Assembly (NCBI GenBank): GCA_025360235.1
Contig: JANYCO010000174.1
Coordinates: 1 to 6,825, forward strand
Length of the DNA: 6,825 nt
Direction: 5' to 3'
DNA from: Cytophagales bacterium
GTDB taxonomy: Bacteria; Bacteroidota; Bacteroidia; Cytophagales; Cytophagaceae
Shown here: piece by piece, positions 1 through 4,758 of the stretch
How positions within the stretch are numbered: the stretch's first letter is position 1
Layout: the number at the start of each line of letters is the position of its first letter
The notes under the pieces: generated by a model
The model's database searches: none
Seen by the model: only the letters and a program-made list of their open reading frames with translations
What the model was told of the DNA's origin: nothing
Position numbers and translations under genes: made by a program

Positions 1-180
1 TTCAACAAAGAAGGAAAGTTTGGTTTGATGGATTGTAAAGGAGGTGTAATTATTCCTCCAATCTATGAAGGTATTACCAACTTCTACACTTCAGGTTTCG
101 CTTGGGCAAAACAAGATGGGCTTTATGGGATTGTAAATAAAAAACTTGAGTTTGTATTTCCTCCTTCCTTCGATCTTTAA
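1..180 (+). CDS. WG-repeat protein, 3' end only (59 residues in window)
   Basis: Frame 1 is open from base 1 to the TAA at 178-180 and encodes the tail of a WG-repeat protein, with module cores FGLMD and YGIVN. WG repeats (the WG_beta_rep family) are short beta-rich modules of poorly known function, probably used in binding. The 59 residues align without gaps to residues 325-383 of the full-length paralogue at 2366-3718. By hand count 40 of 59 are identical, including the run AWAKQDGLYGIVNKK. The paralogue continues for 67 residues after the matching Asp-Leu, but this copy stops there, so its C-terminus is shortened by about one and a half modules. I see no trace of the missing part after the stop. 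The start lies outside the window. Family assignment is firm. Whether the short end is a functional variant or decay is open. Confidence 0.85.
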   Translation, partial: FNKEGKFGLMDCKGGVIIPPIYEGITNFYTSGFAWAKQDGLYGIVNKKLEFVFPPSFDL

Positions 181-187
181 TCCATGG

Positions 188-202
188 CTGGTGTCGCACC
201 AG
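188..202. other. Short perfect hairpin after truncated WG gene
   Basis: CTGGTG (188-193) and CACCAG (197-202) form a perfect 6-bp GC-rich stem with a TCG loop, 8 nt after the stop codon of the WG fragment. No T-run follows, so it is not a classical intrinsic terminator. It could protect the 3' end of the mRNA or be chance. Confidence 0.35.
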
Positions 203-348
203 ACATTGCTTCTATGCAACAGCTATGTTAGATATAAAGAATTTTAAATTAATATAGTAAAAAATTTATATGAGGGCTTCGTCACCCCAAGTTGGAAATA
301 ATCTTTAGAATTAATTTACGAAAACAGCCTCAGTCTTCGTAGAAACAT

Positions 349-374
349 GTTGCAGGAGCAAAAGCTCCTGCAAC
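349..374. repeat. Perfect 11-bp inverted repeat with AAAA loop
   Basis: GTTGCAGGAGC (349-359), loop AAAA, GCTCCTGCAAC (364-374) is a perfect, GC-rich stem that stands out from the AT-rich surroundings. No T-run follows on the plus strand. On either strand it would fold strongly in RNA, and it resembles a REP-type palindromic unit. A short direct repeat, GTAGAAAC, precedes it (339-346) and follows it (376-383). Confidence 0.6.
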
Positions 375-380
375 GGTAGA

Positions 381-415
381 AACGTTGTTAATGGTCGAAG
401 ACCTTAACAAGCGTT
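381..415. repeat. 15-bp hairpin with conserved bulges (module H2)
   Basis: The arms are AACG-TTGTTAA-(T)-GGTC (381-396) and GACC-TTAACAA-(G)-CGTT (400-415) with a GAA loop: 15 paired bases and one single-base bulge on each side. It uses the same three stem blocks (AACG, a 7-mer, GGTC) as the hairpin at 435-470, but the 7-mer is swapped between the arms. Only TTT follows it, so terminator function is doubtful. Confidence 0.6.
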
Positions 416-434
416 TGTTGTTCAACTCAACGAC

Positions 435-473
435 AACGATTAACAAGGTCTAAAGACCATTGTTAACGTTTTT
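435..473 (+). terminator. Intrinsic-terminator-like hairpin, copy 1
   Basis: AACG-(A)-TTAACAA-GGTC (435-450), loop TAAA, GACC-(A)-TTGTTAA-CGTT (455-470) gives a 15-bp stem with two one-base bulges. A T5 run (469-473) overlaps the base of the stem. Position and form fit rho-independent termination of the upstream WG transcript, though the stop codon is more than 250 nt away. The same sequence, bar one loop base, recurs at 1940-1975. Confidence 0.6.
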
Positions 474-531
474 GGGAAACCATTTTCTTGTCTCTTAATA
501 GGCTTAACTTTAAAATTATTTTTGTAAATTG
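437..531 (+). repeat. Duplicated hairpin + promoter-like module, copy 1
   Basis: Bases 437-473 match 1940-1975 with a single one-base indel. Bases 496-531 match 1975-2010 at 32 of 36 positions (hand alignment). Copy 1 carries 22 extra bases (474-495) between the two blocks. In both copies the second block ends in TAAATTG, 17 or 18 nt before an ATG (549 here, 2029 in copy 2), which fits a promoter plus short leader. The two copies flank the AT-rich island holding the genes at 691-1182 and 1386-1922. Confidence 0.8.
496..531 (+). promoter_or_regulatory. Promoter-like block, copy 1
   Basis: This block is conserved with the one directly upstream of the 2029 gene. It ends in GTAAATTG, which resembles but does not match the Bacteroidetes -7 box TAnnTTTG; TTAACTT sits at the expected distance upstream. 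In this copy it leads only to a 21-codon ORF (549-614) that ends in TGA, so it may be an orphaned promoter left by duplication. Promoter function is inferred from conservation and position. Confidence 0.35.
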
Positions 532-560
532 AGAAAGAAAACGCATTAATGGTGCTTCTT

Positions 561-588
561 ATGGAAATCCCTTTGGACTTCCATTTTT
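561..588 (+). terminator. Hairpin with T-run inside short leader ORF
   Basis: ATGGAAATCC (561-570) and GGACTTCCAT (575-584) pair over 10 positions with one A-C mismatch around a CTTT loop, and a T5 run (584-588) follows. This is the shape of a weak intrinsic terminator. It lies within a 21-codon ATG ORF (549-614) downstream of the promoter-like block, an arrangement that would allow attenuation. No regulatory codon run is visible in the peptide, so this is only a structural observation. Confidence 0.4.
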
Positions 589-656
589 GCTCCCTTTTCT
601 TGCACCAGACCTGAAAATTGACAACAAATGCCAGCTAGGGCGAAGAACTCATGGTG

Positions 657-685
657 TTTGAAAATAGTATTAAACGTTATTCTTG
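657..685 (+). promoter_or_regulatory. Bacteroidetes-type promoter for the 691 gene
   Basis: TTTG (657-660), a 17-nt spacer and TATTCTTG (678-685) match the -33/-7 layout TTTG-N17..23-TAnnTTTG with one mismatch. The box ends 5 nt before the ATG at 691, so the transcript would begin at or very near the start codon. Confidence 0.45.
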
Positions 686-690
686 GTAAT

Positions 691-1182
691 ATGAAAATAT
701 ACTTTCTTTTTGCAATTAGCCTATTAAGCTTTAACAATGAAGGCAAATGTGATTCATTGTATAATAATGTTATAAAAATAAAATATGTATCCCCTACTAC
801 CATTTTAGTAAAAAATGCAAGCATATATGAGCACATGAAAGAGGGGAATGAAAAATATAGAAAATATTATGAAATATCTATAGTGTGTAAGACAGAGGAA
901 TCTTTACATAAGCTGGAGAAAAAAATTAAAAAAATGAAGATAAACTTAAACGATAAAAAATCATACATGTCAATAATGAATGTTGAAGAAAAAGATAAGG
1001 CTAAGTTTAAAAGCTATACAGTAGCAAGTGTTAATACTTTTAATAAAAAAAGGCCCTTGCTTTTTTCAAAATTTAAAATGATAAAATTGAGAATATTTGA
1101 CTTAATCCACAAAGATATATATATCAGAGGCGTGAGTAAACATTATTCTGGTGTATATGGAAGTTCAGGTCCTAAACTCTAA
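691..1182 (+). CDS. Orphan lysine-rich protein with N-terminal signal/anchor (163 aa)
   Basis: I do not recognise this protein. The frame is also open from an ATG at 628, but the ATG at 691 is preferred. It begins a typical export signal (MKIYFLFAISLLSF, basic then hydrophobic), and a promoter-like box lies between the two ATGs. After the signal the protein is strongly basic, with a lysine-rich helix-like stretch at about residues 75-95 (KLEKKIKKMKINLNDKK). A basic hydrophobic patch (FSKFKMIKLRIFDLI) follows near residues 125-140, and the C-terminus is glycine/serine-rich. The signal region has a Cys (NNEGKC) but no good lipobox. Composition is extreme: the 60 bases 901-960 hold 12 G+C, against 26 for bases 4021-4080 in the lipoprotein gene. 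Together with its orphan look and its place between WG paralogues, that suggests acquisition from elsewhere. A secreted or periplasmic protein is inferred. Confidence 0.6.
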   Translation: MKIYFLFAISLLSFNNEGKCDSLYNNVIKIKYVSPTTILVKNASIYEHMKEGNEKYRKYYEISIVCKTEESLHKLEKKIKKMKINLNDKKSYMSIMNVEEKDKAKFKSYTVASVNTFNKKRPLLFSKFKMIKLRIFDLIHKDIYIRGVSKHYSGVYGSSGPKL

Positions 1183-1193
1183 TTTAAAATTCA

Positions 1194-1372
1194 ATGGCTT
1201 TAATTGACTCCAATGATTTTCTTTACCCTCTGCAGTGGGAATATAAAGTAATTGACCTGTCAACCTTCTTATATGAGGACCAATAATTAATAAACTCGTC
1301 AAAGATATACATGATAAATATCGGCATAATATTAATTTTATTGAGATAGCAGAAAATGTATTAGCCATATAA
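1194..1372 (+). pseudogene. Possible small gene broken by a -1 frameshift
   Basis: An ATG at 1194 opens a 30-codon frame ending at TAA 1284-1286 (begins MALIDSNDFLYPLQWEYKVI). One frame over, codons from 1277 to a TAA at 1370-1372 read as a protein-like stretch (INKLVKDIHDKYRHNI, then FIEIAENVLAI). Adding one base near 1277-1283 would join them into a protein of about 60 residues that ends 13 nt before the next gene. The mixed charged/hydrophobic composition of both halves looks coding, but each is short and I recognise no family. It could be a decayed gene, a sequencing error or chance. Confidence 0.3.
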
Positions 1373-1385
1373 AAACGAGGCTTAA

Positions 1386-1922
1386 ATGAAATTGAAAATG
1401 CAGAAAGAAAGAATTATTAAGTACTGGATAGTATTACCCTTATTGTTAATAATATTTATTGTTACCCTTTTAGGTATGCTTGTTTATAATGGTACTACTA
1501 AACTAGTTTTATTTGGAGGGACATCTCCAAAAATTGTTTTGGGAATGAATCAGGGGGTTCAATTTTTTTTAGCTTTCTCTTTAATCTTATTTATCATTGC
1601 AGCTATGGTTCTATTTCATCAGAAAATATGGTTTTCGATAATAGTAATTTTCTTTTTGGTATTAGTATACTTGAATGGTCGATATGTAATATTTGAACCA
1701 TGTTGTCCTGGTATAACAATACAATATTATTTATTCCCAATTAAAATACATAAGGTAGATCACGGACATACTGAAAACATGATGGATCCATATAATGCCA
1801 AAAATAATTCGTATGGATATAAAGATTATTTTATTTTGAGAAGATATAGAACAGGAGAAGATAGATATATCTATCTTCTCTCTATGCCTGGATCATTTAC
1901 TGAAATTCGTCCTCTATTTTAG
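1386..1922 (+). CDS. Orphan three-helix membrane protein (178 aa)
   Basis: I do not recognise this protein. It has three clear hydrophobic segments at about residues 13-34, 58-77 and 81-97. A hydrophilic, aromatic-rich tail of about 80 residues follows, containing a CCPG motif (106-109), HKVDHGH near 122-128 and many Tyr/Arg residues. With a basic N-terminus (KLKMQKERIIK) held inside, three helices would put the tail outside the cytoplasm. The ATG at 1386 has a GAGG 5 nt upstream, one of the few Shine-Dalgarno-like sequences here; the Met at codon 5 is an alternative start. It is strongly AT-rich like the 691 gene, and both lie within the island bounded by the duplicated hairpin module. Function is unknown. 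A 26-bp perfect palindrome sits inside its 3' end. Confidence 0.65.
   Translation: MKLKMQKERIIKYWIVLPLLLIIFIVTLLGMLVYNGTTKLVLFGGTSPKIVLGMNQGVQFFLAFSLILFIIAAMVLFHQKIWFSIIVIFFLVLVYLNGRYVIFEPCCPGITIQYYLFPIKIHKVDHGHTENMMDPYNAKNNSYGYKDYFILRRYRTGEDRYIYLLSMPGSFTEIRPLF
1855..1880. repeat. 26-bp perfect palindrome within coding sequence
   Basis: GAGAAGATAGATA (1855-1867) is followed immediately by its exact reverse complement TATCTATCTTCTC (1868-1880). It lies in frame near the 3' end of the membrane-protein gene and encodes part of GEDRYIYLLS. A near copy of the left arm (GAGAAGATATAGA) stands at 1838-1850. It could form a hairpin in mRNA close to the stop codon or be a dyad binding site. Confidence 0.85.
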
Positions 1923-1939
1923 TATGATGAGCAATCGCA

Positions 1940-1975
1940 CGATTAACAAGGTCAAAGACCATTGTTAACGTTTTT
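1940..1975 (+). terminator. Intrinsic-terminator-like hairpin, copy 2
   Basis: CG-(A)-TTAACAA-GGTC (1940-1953), loop AAA, GACC-(A)-TTGTTAA-CG (1957-1970), then T5 (1971-1975). It begins 17 nt after the stop of the membrane-protein gene, a good position for its terminator, and insulates the following operon. It is nearly identical to the hairpin at 435-473. Confidence 0.7.
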
Positions 1976-2010
1976 AATAGCCTTAACTTCAAAATTAATT
2001 GTGTAAATTG
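1975..2010 (+). promoter_or_regulatory. Promoter-like block for the 2029-3718 operon
   Basis: The block ends in TGTAAATTG, 18 nt before the ATG at 2029, with CTTAACTTC upstream at about -33 spacing. It departs from TAnnTTTG, but it is conserved between the two module copies and is the only candidate promoter ahead of the operon. Confidence 0.4.
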
Positions 2011-2028
2011 GTCTAAAACAGTTGCATA

Positions 2029-2364
2029 ATGAGTGTCCACATTCCCAACGAAAATCTTCAAGAAGAAACACTCCCAAGGCCCTACGCTCCTTGGCTTGAG
2101 ATAAGCCCTTTCGCCGGTTCTTTTTTCGGCTACGATTATTGGGGAAGTACTGGAGCTTGTACCATGTTTGCCAACCAAGCTCTGAAAATATTTCGCGAGC
2201 AATCAGTACTTCCCGCTAAGCTAAGCGAACTTCGCTCCTGTCTCTTTTTCGAACAAAGGAGAAAAGTACATCAGGGAGAAGATTTCGACGAAGAAAAAAT
2301 GAAATACCTTCATGCCTTAGTAGAAGGCATAAGAGGAAAAGTAATCCGAAAAGAATTCGACTAA
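2029..2364 (+). CDS. Small protein of unknown function paired with WG gene (111 aa)
   Basis: I do not recognise a named domain. The N-terminal half is rich in proline and aromatic residues (PRPYAPWLEISPFAGSFFGY). The C-terminal half holds a charged, helix-like block, SCLFFEQRRKVHQGEDFDEE, followed by MKYLHALVEGIRGKV, of a kind I would expect to be conserved in Bacteroidetes relatives; that is an impression, not a search result. No signal peptide or membrane segment is seen, so it is probably cytoplasmic. Its stop codon is separated from the ATG of the WG-repeat gene by one base, so the two are almost certainly co-transcribed and perhaps translationally coupled. GC content is visibly higher than in the two genes upstream. 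The start at 2029 fits the promoter-like block 18 nt before it. Confidence 0.75.
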   Translation: MSVHIPNENLQEETLPRPYAPWLEISPFAGSFFGYDYWGSTGACTMFANQALKIFREQSVLPAKLSELRSCLFFEQRRKVHQGEDFDEEKMKYLHALVEGIRGKVIRKEFD

Positions 2365-2365
2365 T

Positions 2366-3718
2366 ATGTCAGAAGAAAAGAAATTATATACGATTAAGAA
2401 AAACAATCTCTATGGTTTCATAGATGGAGAAGGGACTATTATAGCCGAACCCATCTATACAAAAGCCTATGAAATGCCATATAGTTATGGACTTGTGGAA
2501 AAAGATGGGCTCTATGGATTGATCAGCAGTAAAGGAGATTTTGTATTGGCCTTAGAATATAAAGCGATTACTATTTTGGATAAATTTCTTTTCGGAATAA
2601 AGAAAGAAGAGAAATTTGCTTTAATTTCCGTTGATCGAAAACAACTCACTGGTTTTGATTATCTAAGTATCTTCCCATTTTCCGAAGGGCTTGCGGCTGT
2701 CTATAAAGAAACTGGTTTCGGCTATCTGAATGAAAAGGGAGAAAAAGTGATTCCTTTTCATTTTTATTTTGCCAACCCTTTTCATAATGGTATTGCTGTT
2801 GTAATTCTGAATAACAAGTGTGGCCTTATTGACCAACAAGGACAATTTGTACAGAAACCAAAATACGATTGGTGTAGGGCTTATAAAAACTGTTATCATG
2901 TAAACATTGGAGGAAAAATTTCTGATGACGAATGTTACGGTGGCAAGTCAGGACTTCTTTCTTTAGATGGCAGAGAGATTACACCTCTTATTTTTGATGA
3001 CCTGGATGGCTTTATGGACGGGCTTTCCCATGTTCGTCAGGGAGATTTATTTGGAGAGATTAATGAAGCAGGCGAATTGACAAACCCTATTATCTTTAAT
3101 CAACGGGTACGTTTTTCTGATGGTCTTGGTGCTGTACAAAAAGATAATAAATATGGTTATGTCGATCTCCAAAACCAACTTGTAATCCCATACCAATATA
3201 ATTGGGCAGGAAATTTTAATCAGGGTGTAGCAGACGTACGGATAAATGAAAAAGTGGGATTCATAAACAAACAGGGAGATTTCGTACGAGAACTTGAAAA
3301 CATAAAACTTCTTAGCATCCGCGAAGGGAGCTGGGAGTTCTTCAAAGACGGCAAGTTTGGACTTATGAACCATAATGGAACAATTACTACACCTTACCTA
3401 TTCGAAAGTATTACCAATTTTTATTCCTGTGGCCTTGCATGGGCAAAGCAAGATGGGCTCTACGGAATCGTAAATAAAAAATTTGAGTTTGTATTCCCAG
3501 CCTCATTAGATCTAAAAACATTATATCCTATTTCAACAGACTTCATTCATATTGAAGTGAAAGGAAAACATGGGTTACTTTCCTCCTCTACTTTTGAATG
3601 GGTAATCCCGATGGTATACAATTCAATTGGAGTTTTCGAAGGAAGCTTGGTAGAATTAAAGTGTGACGGCAAATTATCTTATGCAAATCGCATGGGTAAG
3701 GTAGTTTGGCAGGAATAG
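2366..3718 (+). CDS. WG-repeat protein (450 aa)
   Basis: The whole protein is built from about a dozen WG-type modules of 30-40 residues. Each has a core such as LYGFID, LYGLIS, FGYLN, CGLID, SGLLS, FGEIN, YGYVD, VGFIN, FGLMN, YGIVN or HGLLS, followed by a strand such as VIP-x-Y and an aromatic-Gly-hydrophobic stretch (for example FSEGLAAVYK). WG_beta_rep proteins are common in Bacteroidetes and have no firmly established reaction; a beta-rich binding scaffold is the usual inference. There is no signal peptide (it begins MSEEKKLYTI), so it is likely cytoplasmic. It lies 1 nt after the 111-residue gene, with which it forms an operon. Residues 325-383 are about 68% identical to the WG fragment at 1-180, showing a local duplication. 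Its 3' end may overlap the -33 region of the next promoter. Confidence 0.9.
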   Translation: MSEEKKLYTIKKNNLYGFIDGEGTIIAEPIYTKAYEMPYSYGLVEKDGLYGLISSKGDFVLALEYKAITILDKFLFGIKKEEKFALISVDRKQLTGFDYLSIFPFSEGLAAVYKETGFGYLNEKGEKVIPFHFYFANPFHNGIAVVILNNKCGLIDQQGQFVQKPKYDWCRAYKNCYHVNIGGKISDDECYGGKSGLLSLDGREITPLIFDDLDGFMDGLSHVRQGDLFGEINEAGELTNPIIFNQRVRFSDGLGAVQKDNKYGYVDLQNQLVIPYQYNWAGNFNQGVADVRINEKVGFINKQGDFVRELENIKLLSIREGSWEFFKDGKFGLMNHNGTITTPYLFESITNFYSCGLAWAKQDGLYGIVNKKFEFVFPASLDLKTLYPISTDFIHIEVKGKHGLLSSSTFEWVIPMVYNSIGVFEGSLVELKCDGKLSYANRMGKVVWQE

Positions 3719-3731
3719 ATTTTTATATTTG
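3705..3731 (+). promoter_or_regulatory. Promoter of the SMP-30-like lipoprotein gene
   Basis: TATATTTG (3724-3731) is an exact match to the Bacteroidetes -7 box TAnnTTTG, 18 nt before the ATG at 3750. A TTTG at 3705-3708, inside the end of the WG gene, could serve as the -33 box, although the 15-nt spacer is shorter than usual. Confidence 0.6.
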
Positions 3732-3749
3732 TAGGCTAAACAAACTACG

Positions 3750-4628
3750 ATGAACAAATTTCTTTTGCTTTTACTTTCTTCCGTTCTTTTATTTTCTTGT
3801 TCAAAAAAGAAGTCGGACAATGATACACCTGCCGCACTATACACCGCTTCAGACTTCACCGATAGTGTATTTACCGGAGGCATAGAAGGTCCTGCCTGCT
3901 ATTCGGATGGAAATATTTATGCCGTAAATTTTAAGAAGGAAGGAACCATAGGCCTTGTGCAGCCAGATGGAAAATGTAAATTATTTCTGGAATTGCCTGC
4001 AGGCAGCACAGGGAACGGAATTCGTTTTGACAGCAAAGGCAATATGCTGATCGCAGACTACTCTGCGCATAATGTTCTGAAAGTAGACATGAAGACAAAA
4101 CAAGTTTCTGTCTACGCGCATGAAGCCCTAATGAGCCAACCCAATGATTTGACCATTATGAAAAACGATATTGTTTTTTGTTCGGATCCCAATTGGTCAA
4201 ACAACACCGGAAAACTATGGAGAGTAAATACCAACGGAACTACTACCTTGCTAATGGACAGCATGGGAACTACCAATGGCATTGAGGTTTCGCCTGACAA
4301 CAAATTTCTGTATGTGAATGAAAGTGTTCAACGCAATGTGTGGCGTTTTACCCTAAACAATAATGGAGATATTCTTAACAAAGAATTATTTATAAATTTT
4401 AAAGATGGTGGCATGGATGGTATGAAATGCGACCCATCAGGAAACCTATATATAGCACGTTATGACAAGGGTTCGATTGTCAAAATATCTCCTGAAGGTT
4501 TTTTATTGAAAGAGATAAAATTAAAAGGTCAGAAACCTACGAACCTTACTTTTGGAGGCAAAGACATGAAAACTATTTTTGTGACGATGCAGGATAGGGG
4601 GTTGTTTGAAAAATTTGAGATAGAATAG
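3750..4628 (+). CDS. SMP-30/gluconolactonase-family lipoprotein (292 aa)
   Basis: This is a six-bladed beta-propeller protein of the SMP-30/gluconolactonase/LRE-like family, whose members hydrolyse lactones or related esters using a bound divalent metal. The N-terminus MNKFLLLLLSSVLLFSC is a lipoprotein signal with Cys17 as the acylated residue; Phe at -2 is slightly unusual. SKKK follows rather than an acidic surface-export signal, so a periplasm-facing anchor is likely. The four family metal-site positions appear to be kept: Glu46 (GIEGP), Asn132 (QPNDLT), Asn176 (TNGIEVSPDN) and Asp223 (MDGMKCDPSGNLY). Length is normal for the family plus a signal. It has its own promoter, 31 nt after the WG gene. 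The substrate is unknown; sugar lactone hydrolysis is only a family-based guess. It converges on the minus-strand gene at 4751-5095. Confidence 0.85.
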   Translation: MNKFLLLLLSSVLLFSCSKKKSDNDTPAALYTASDFTDSVFTGGIEGPACYSDGNIYAVNFKKEGTIGLVQPDGKCKLFLELPAGSTGNGIRFDSKGNMLIADYSAHNVLKVDMKTKQVSVYAHEALMSQPNDLTIMKNDIVFCSDPNWSNNTGKLWRVNTNGTTTLLMDSMGTTNGIEVSPDNKFLYVNESVQRNVWRFTLNNNGDILNKELFINFKDGGMDGMKCDPSGNLYIARYDKGSIVKISPEGFLLKEIKLKGQKPTNLTFGGKDMKTIFVTMQDRGLFEKFEIE

Positions 4629-4633
4629 ACAAA

Positions 4634-4758
4634 TTGTGTAGAGACGCATTATAATGTGTGTCGGCTAACAACAAATACAAAATTTATTAATATACACCAC
4701 AACCAATGGCATTGTGGTTCATTTCAACAGAGACGCATTATGATGCGTCTCTACACAA
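4634..4758. mobile_element. MITE-like element, 125 bp with 23-bp terminal inverted repeats
   Basis: The left end TTGTGTAGAGACGCATTATA (continuing ATG to 4656) is repeated inverted at 4736-4758 with one mismatch. Each end is itself palindromic: the right one folds as AGAGACGCAT-TATG-ATGCGTCTCT (4729-4752), and the left one is a degenerate version. Internally ACCACAA/TTGTGGT (4696-4702 and 4712-4718) forms another stem. AAA borders both ends, which could be a 3-bp target duplication but is weak evidence in AT-rich DNA. There is no coding capacity. It fills the gap between two convergent genes and could act as a bidirectional terminator. From memory, GAGACGCAT/ATGCGTCTC palindromes are dispersed in some bacterial genomes; this was not searched. 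Confidence 0.7.
4729..4752. terminator. Palindrome at the convergent 3' ends
   Basis: The perfect 10-bp stem AGAGACGCAT/ATGCGTCTCT with a TATG loop overlaps the last bases of the minus-strand gene (stop codon at 4751-4753). No T-run follows on the minus strand. On the plus strand only ACACAAAAA follows, so if it ends transcripts it does so as a strong structure rather than as a canonical intrinsic terminator. Confidence 0.4.

Larger units (their letters stand above)
181..690. other. 510-nt intergenic region rich in hairpins
   Basis: No convincing gene lies here. From left to right it holds a small CTGGTG-TCG-CACCAG hairpin (188-202), an AT-rich stretch, an 11-bp perfect hairpin (349-374) and two related 15-bp hairpins (381-415 and 435-470, the second followed by T5). 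A promoter-like block (496-531) duplicated at 1975-2010 comes next, then a 21-codon ATG-started ORF (549-614) overlapped by another hairpin plus T-run (561-588). The promoter of the next gene ends the region. The density of structured elements is far above that of other gaps in the window. Confidence 0.7.
1940..2010 (+). repeat. Duplicated hairpin + promoter-like module, copy 2
   Basis: This is the second copy of the module at 437-531, without its 22-nt insert: hairpin 1940-1975 and promoter-like block 1975-2010. The direct-repeat distance is about 1.5 kb. It lies immediately upstream of the small gene/WG pair, so this is probably the native position of the module. Confidence 0.8.

Noticed and set aside
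349..470. CRISPR array
   Set aside because: The repeats here are inverted hairpin arms of differing sequence, without regular direct repeats and unique spacers.
628..690. ATG at 628 as the start of the 691-1182 gene (184 aa)
   Set aside because: The extra 21 residues precede a clean signal peptide beginning at Met 691, and a promoter-like TTTG-N17-TATTCTTG lies between the two ATGs.
1165..1368. Minus-strand ORF of 67 codons between the orphan genes
   Set aside because: It overlaps the 3' end of the upstream gene, has no promoter or start context, and the plus-strand frames in the same stretch look more protein-like.
2366..3718. Reading the WG protein's internal repeats as a DNA repeat array
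   Set aside because: The periodicity is at the protein level with divergent codons; there is no nucleotide-level tandem repeat.
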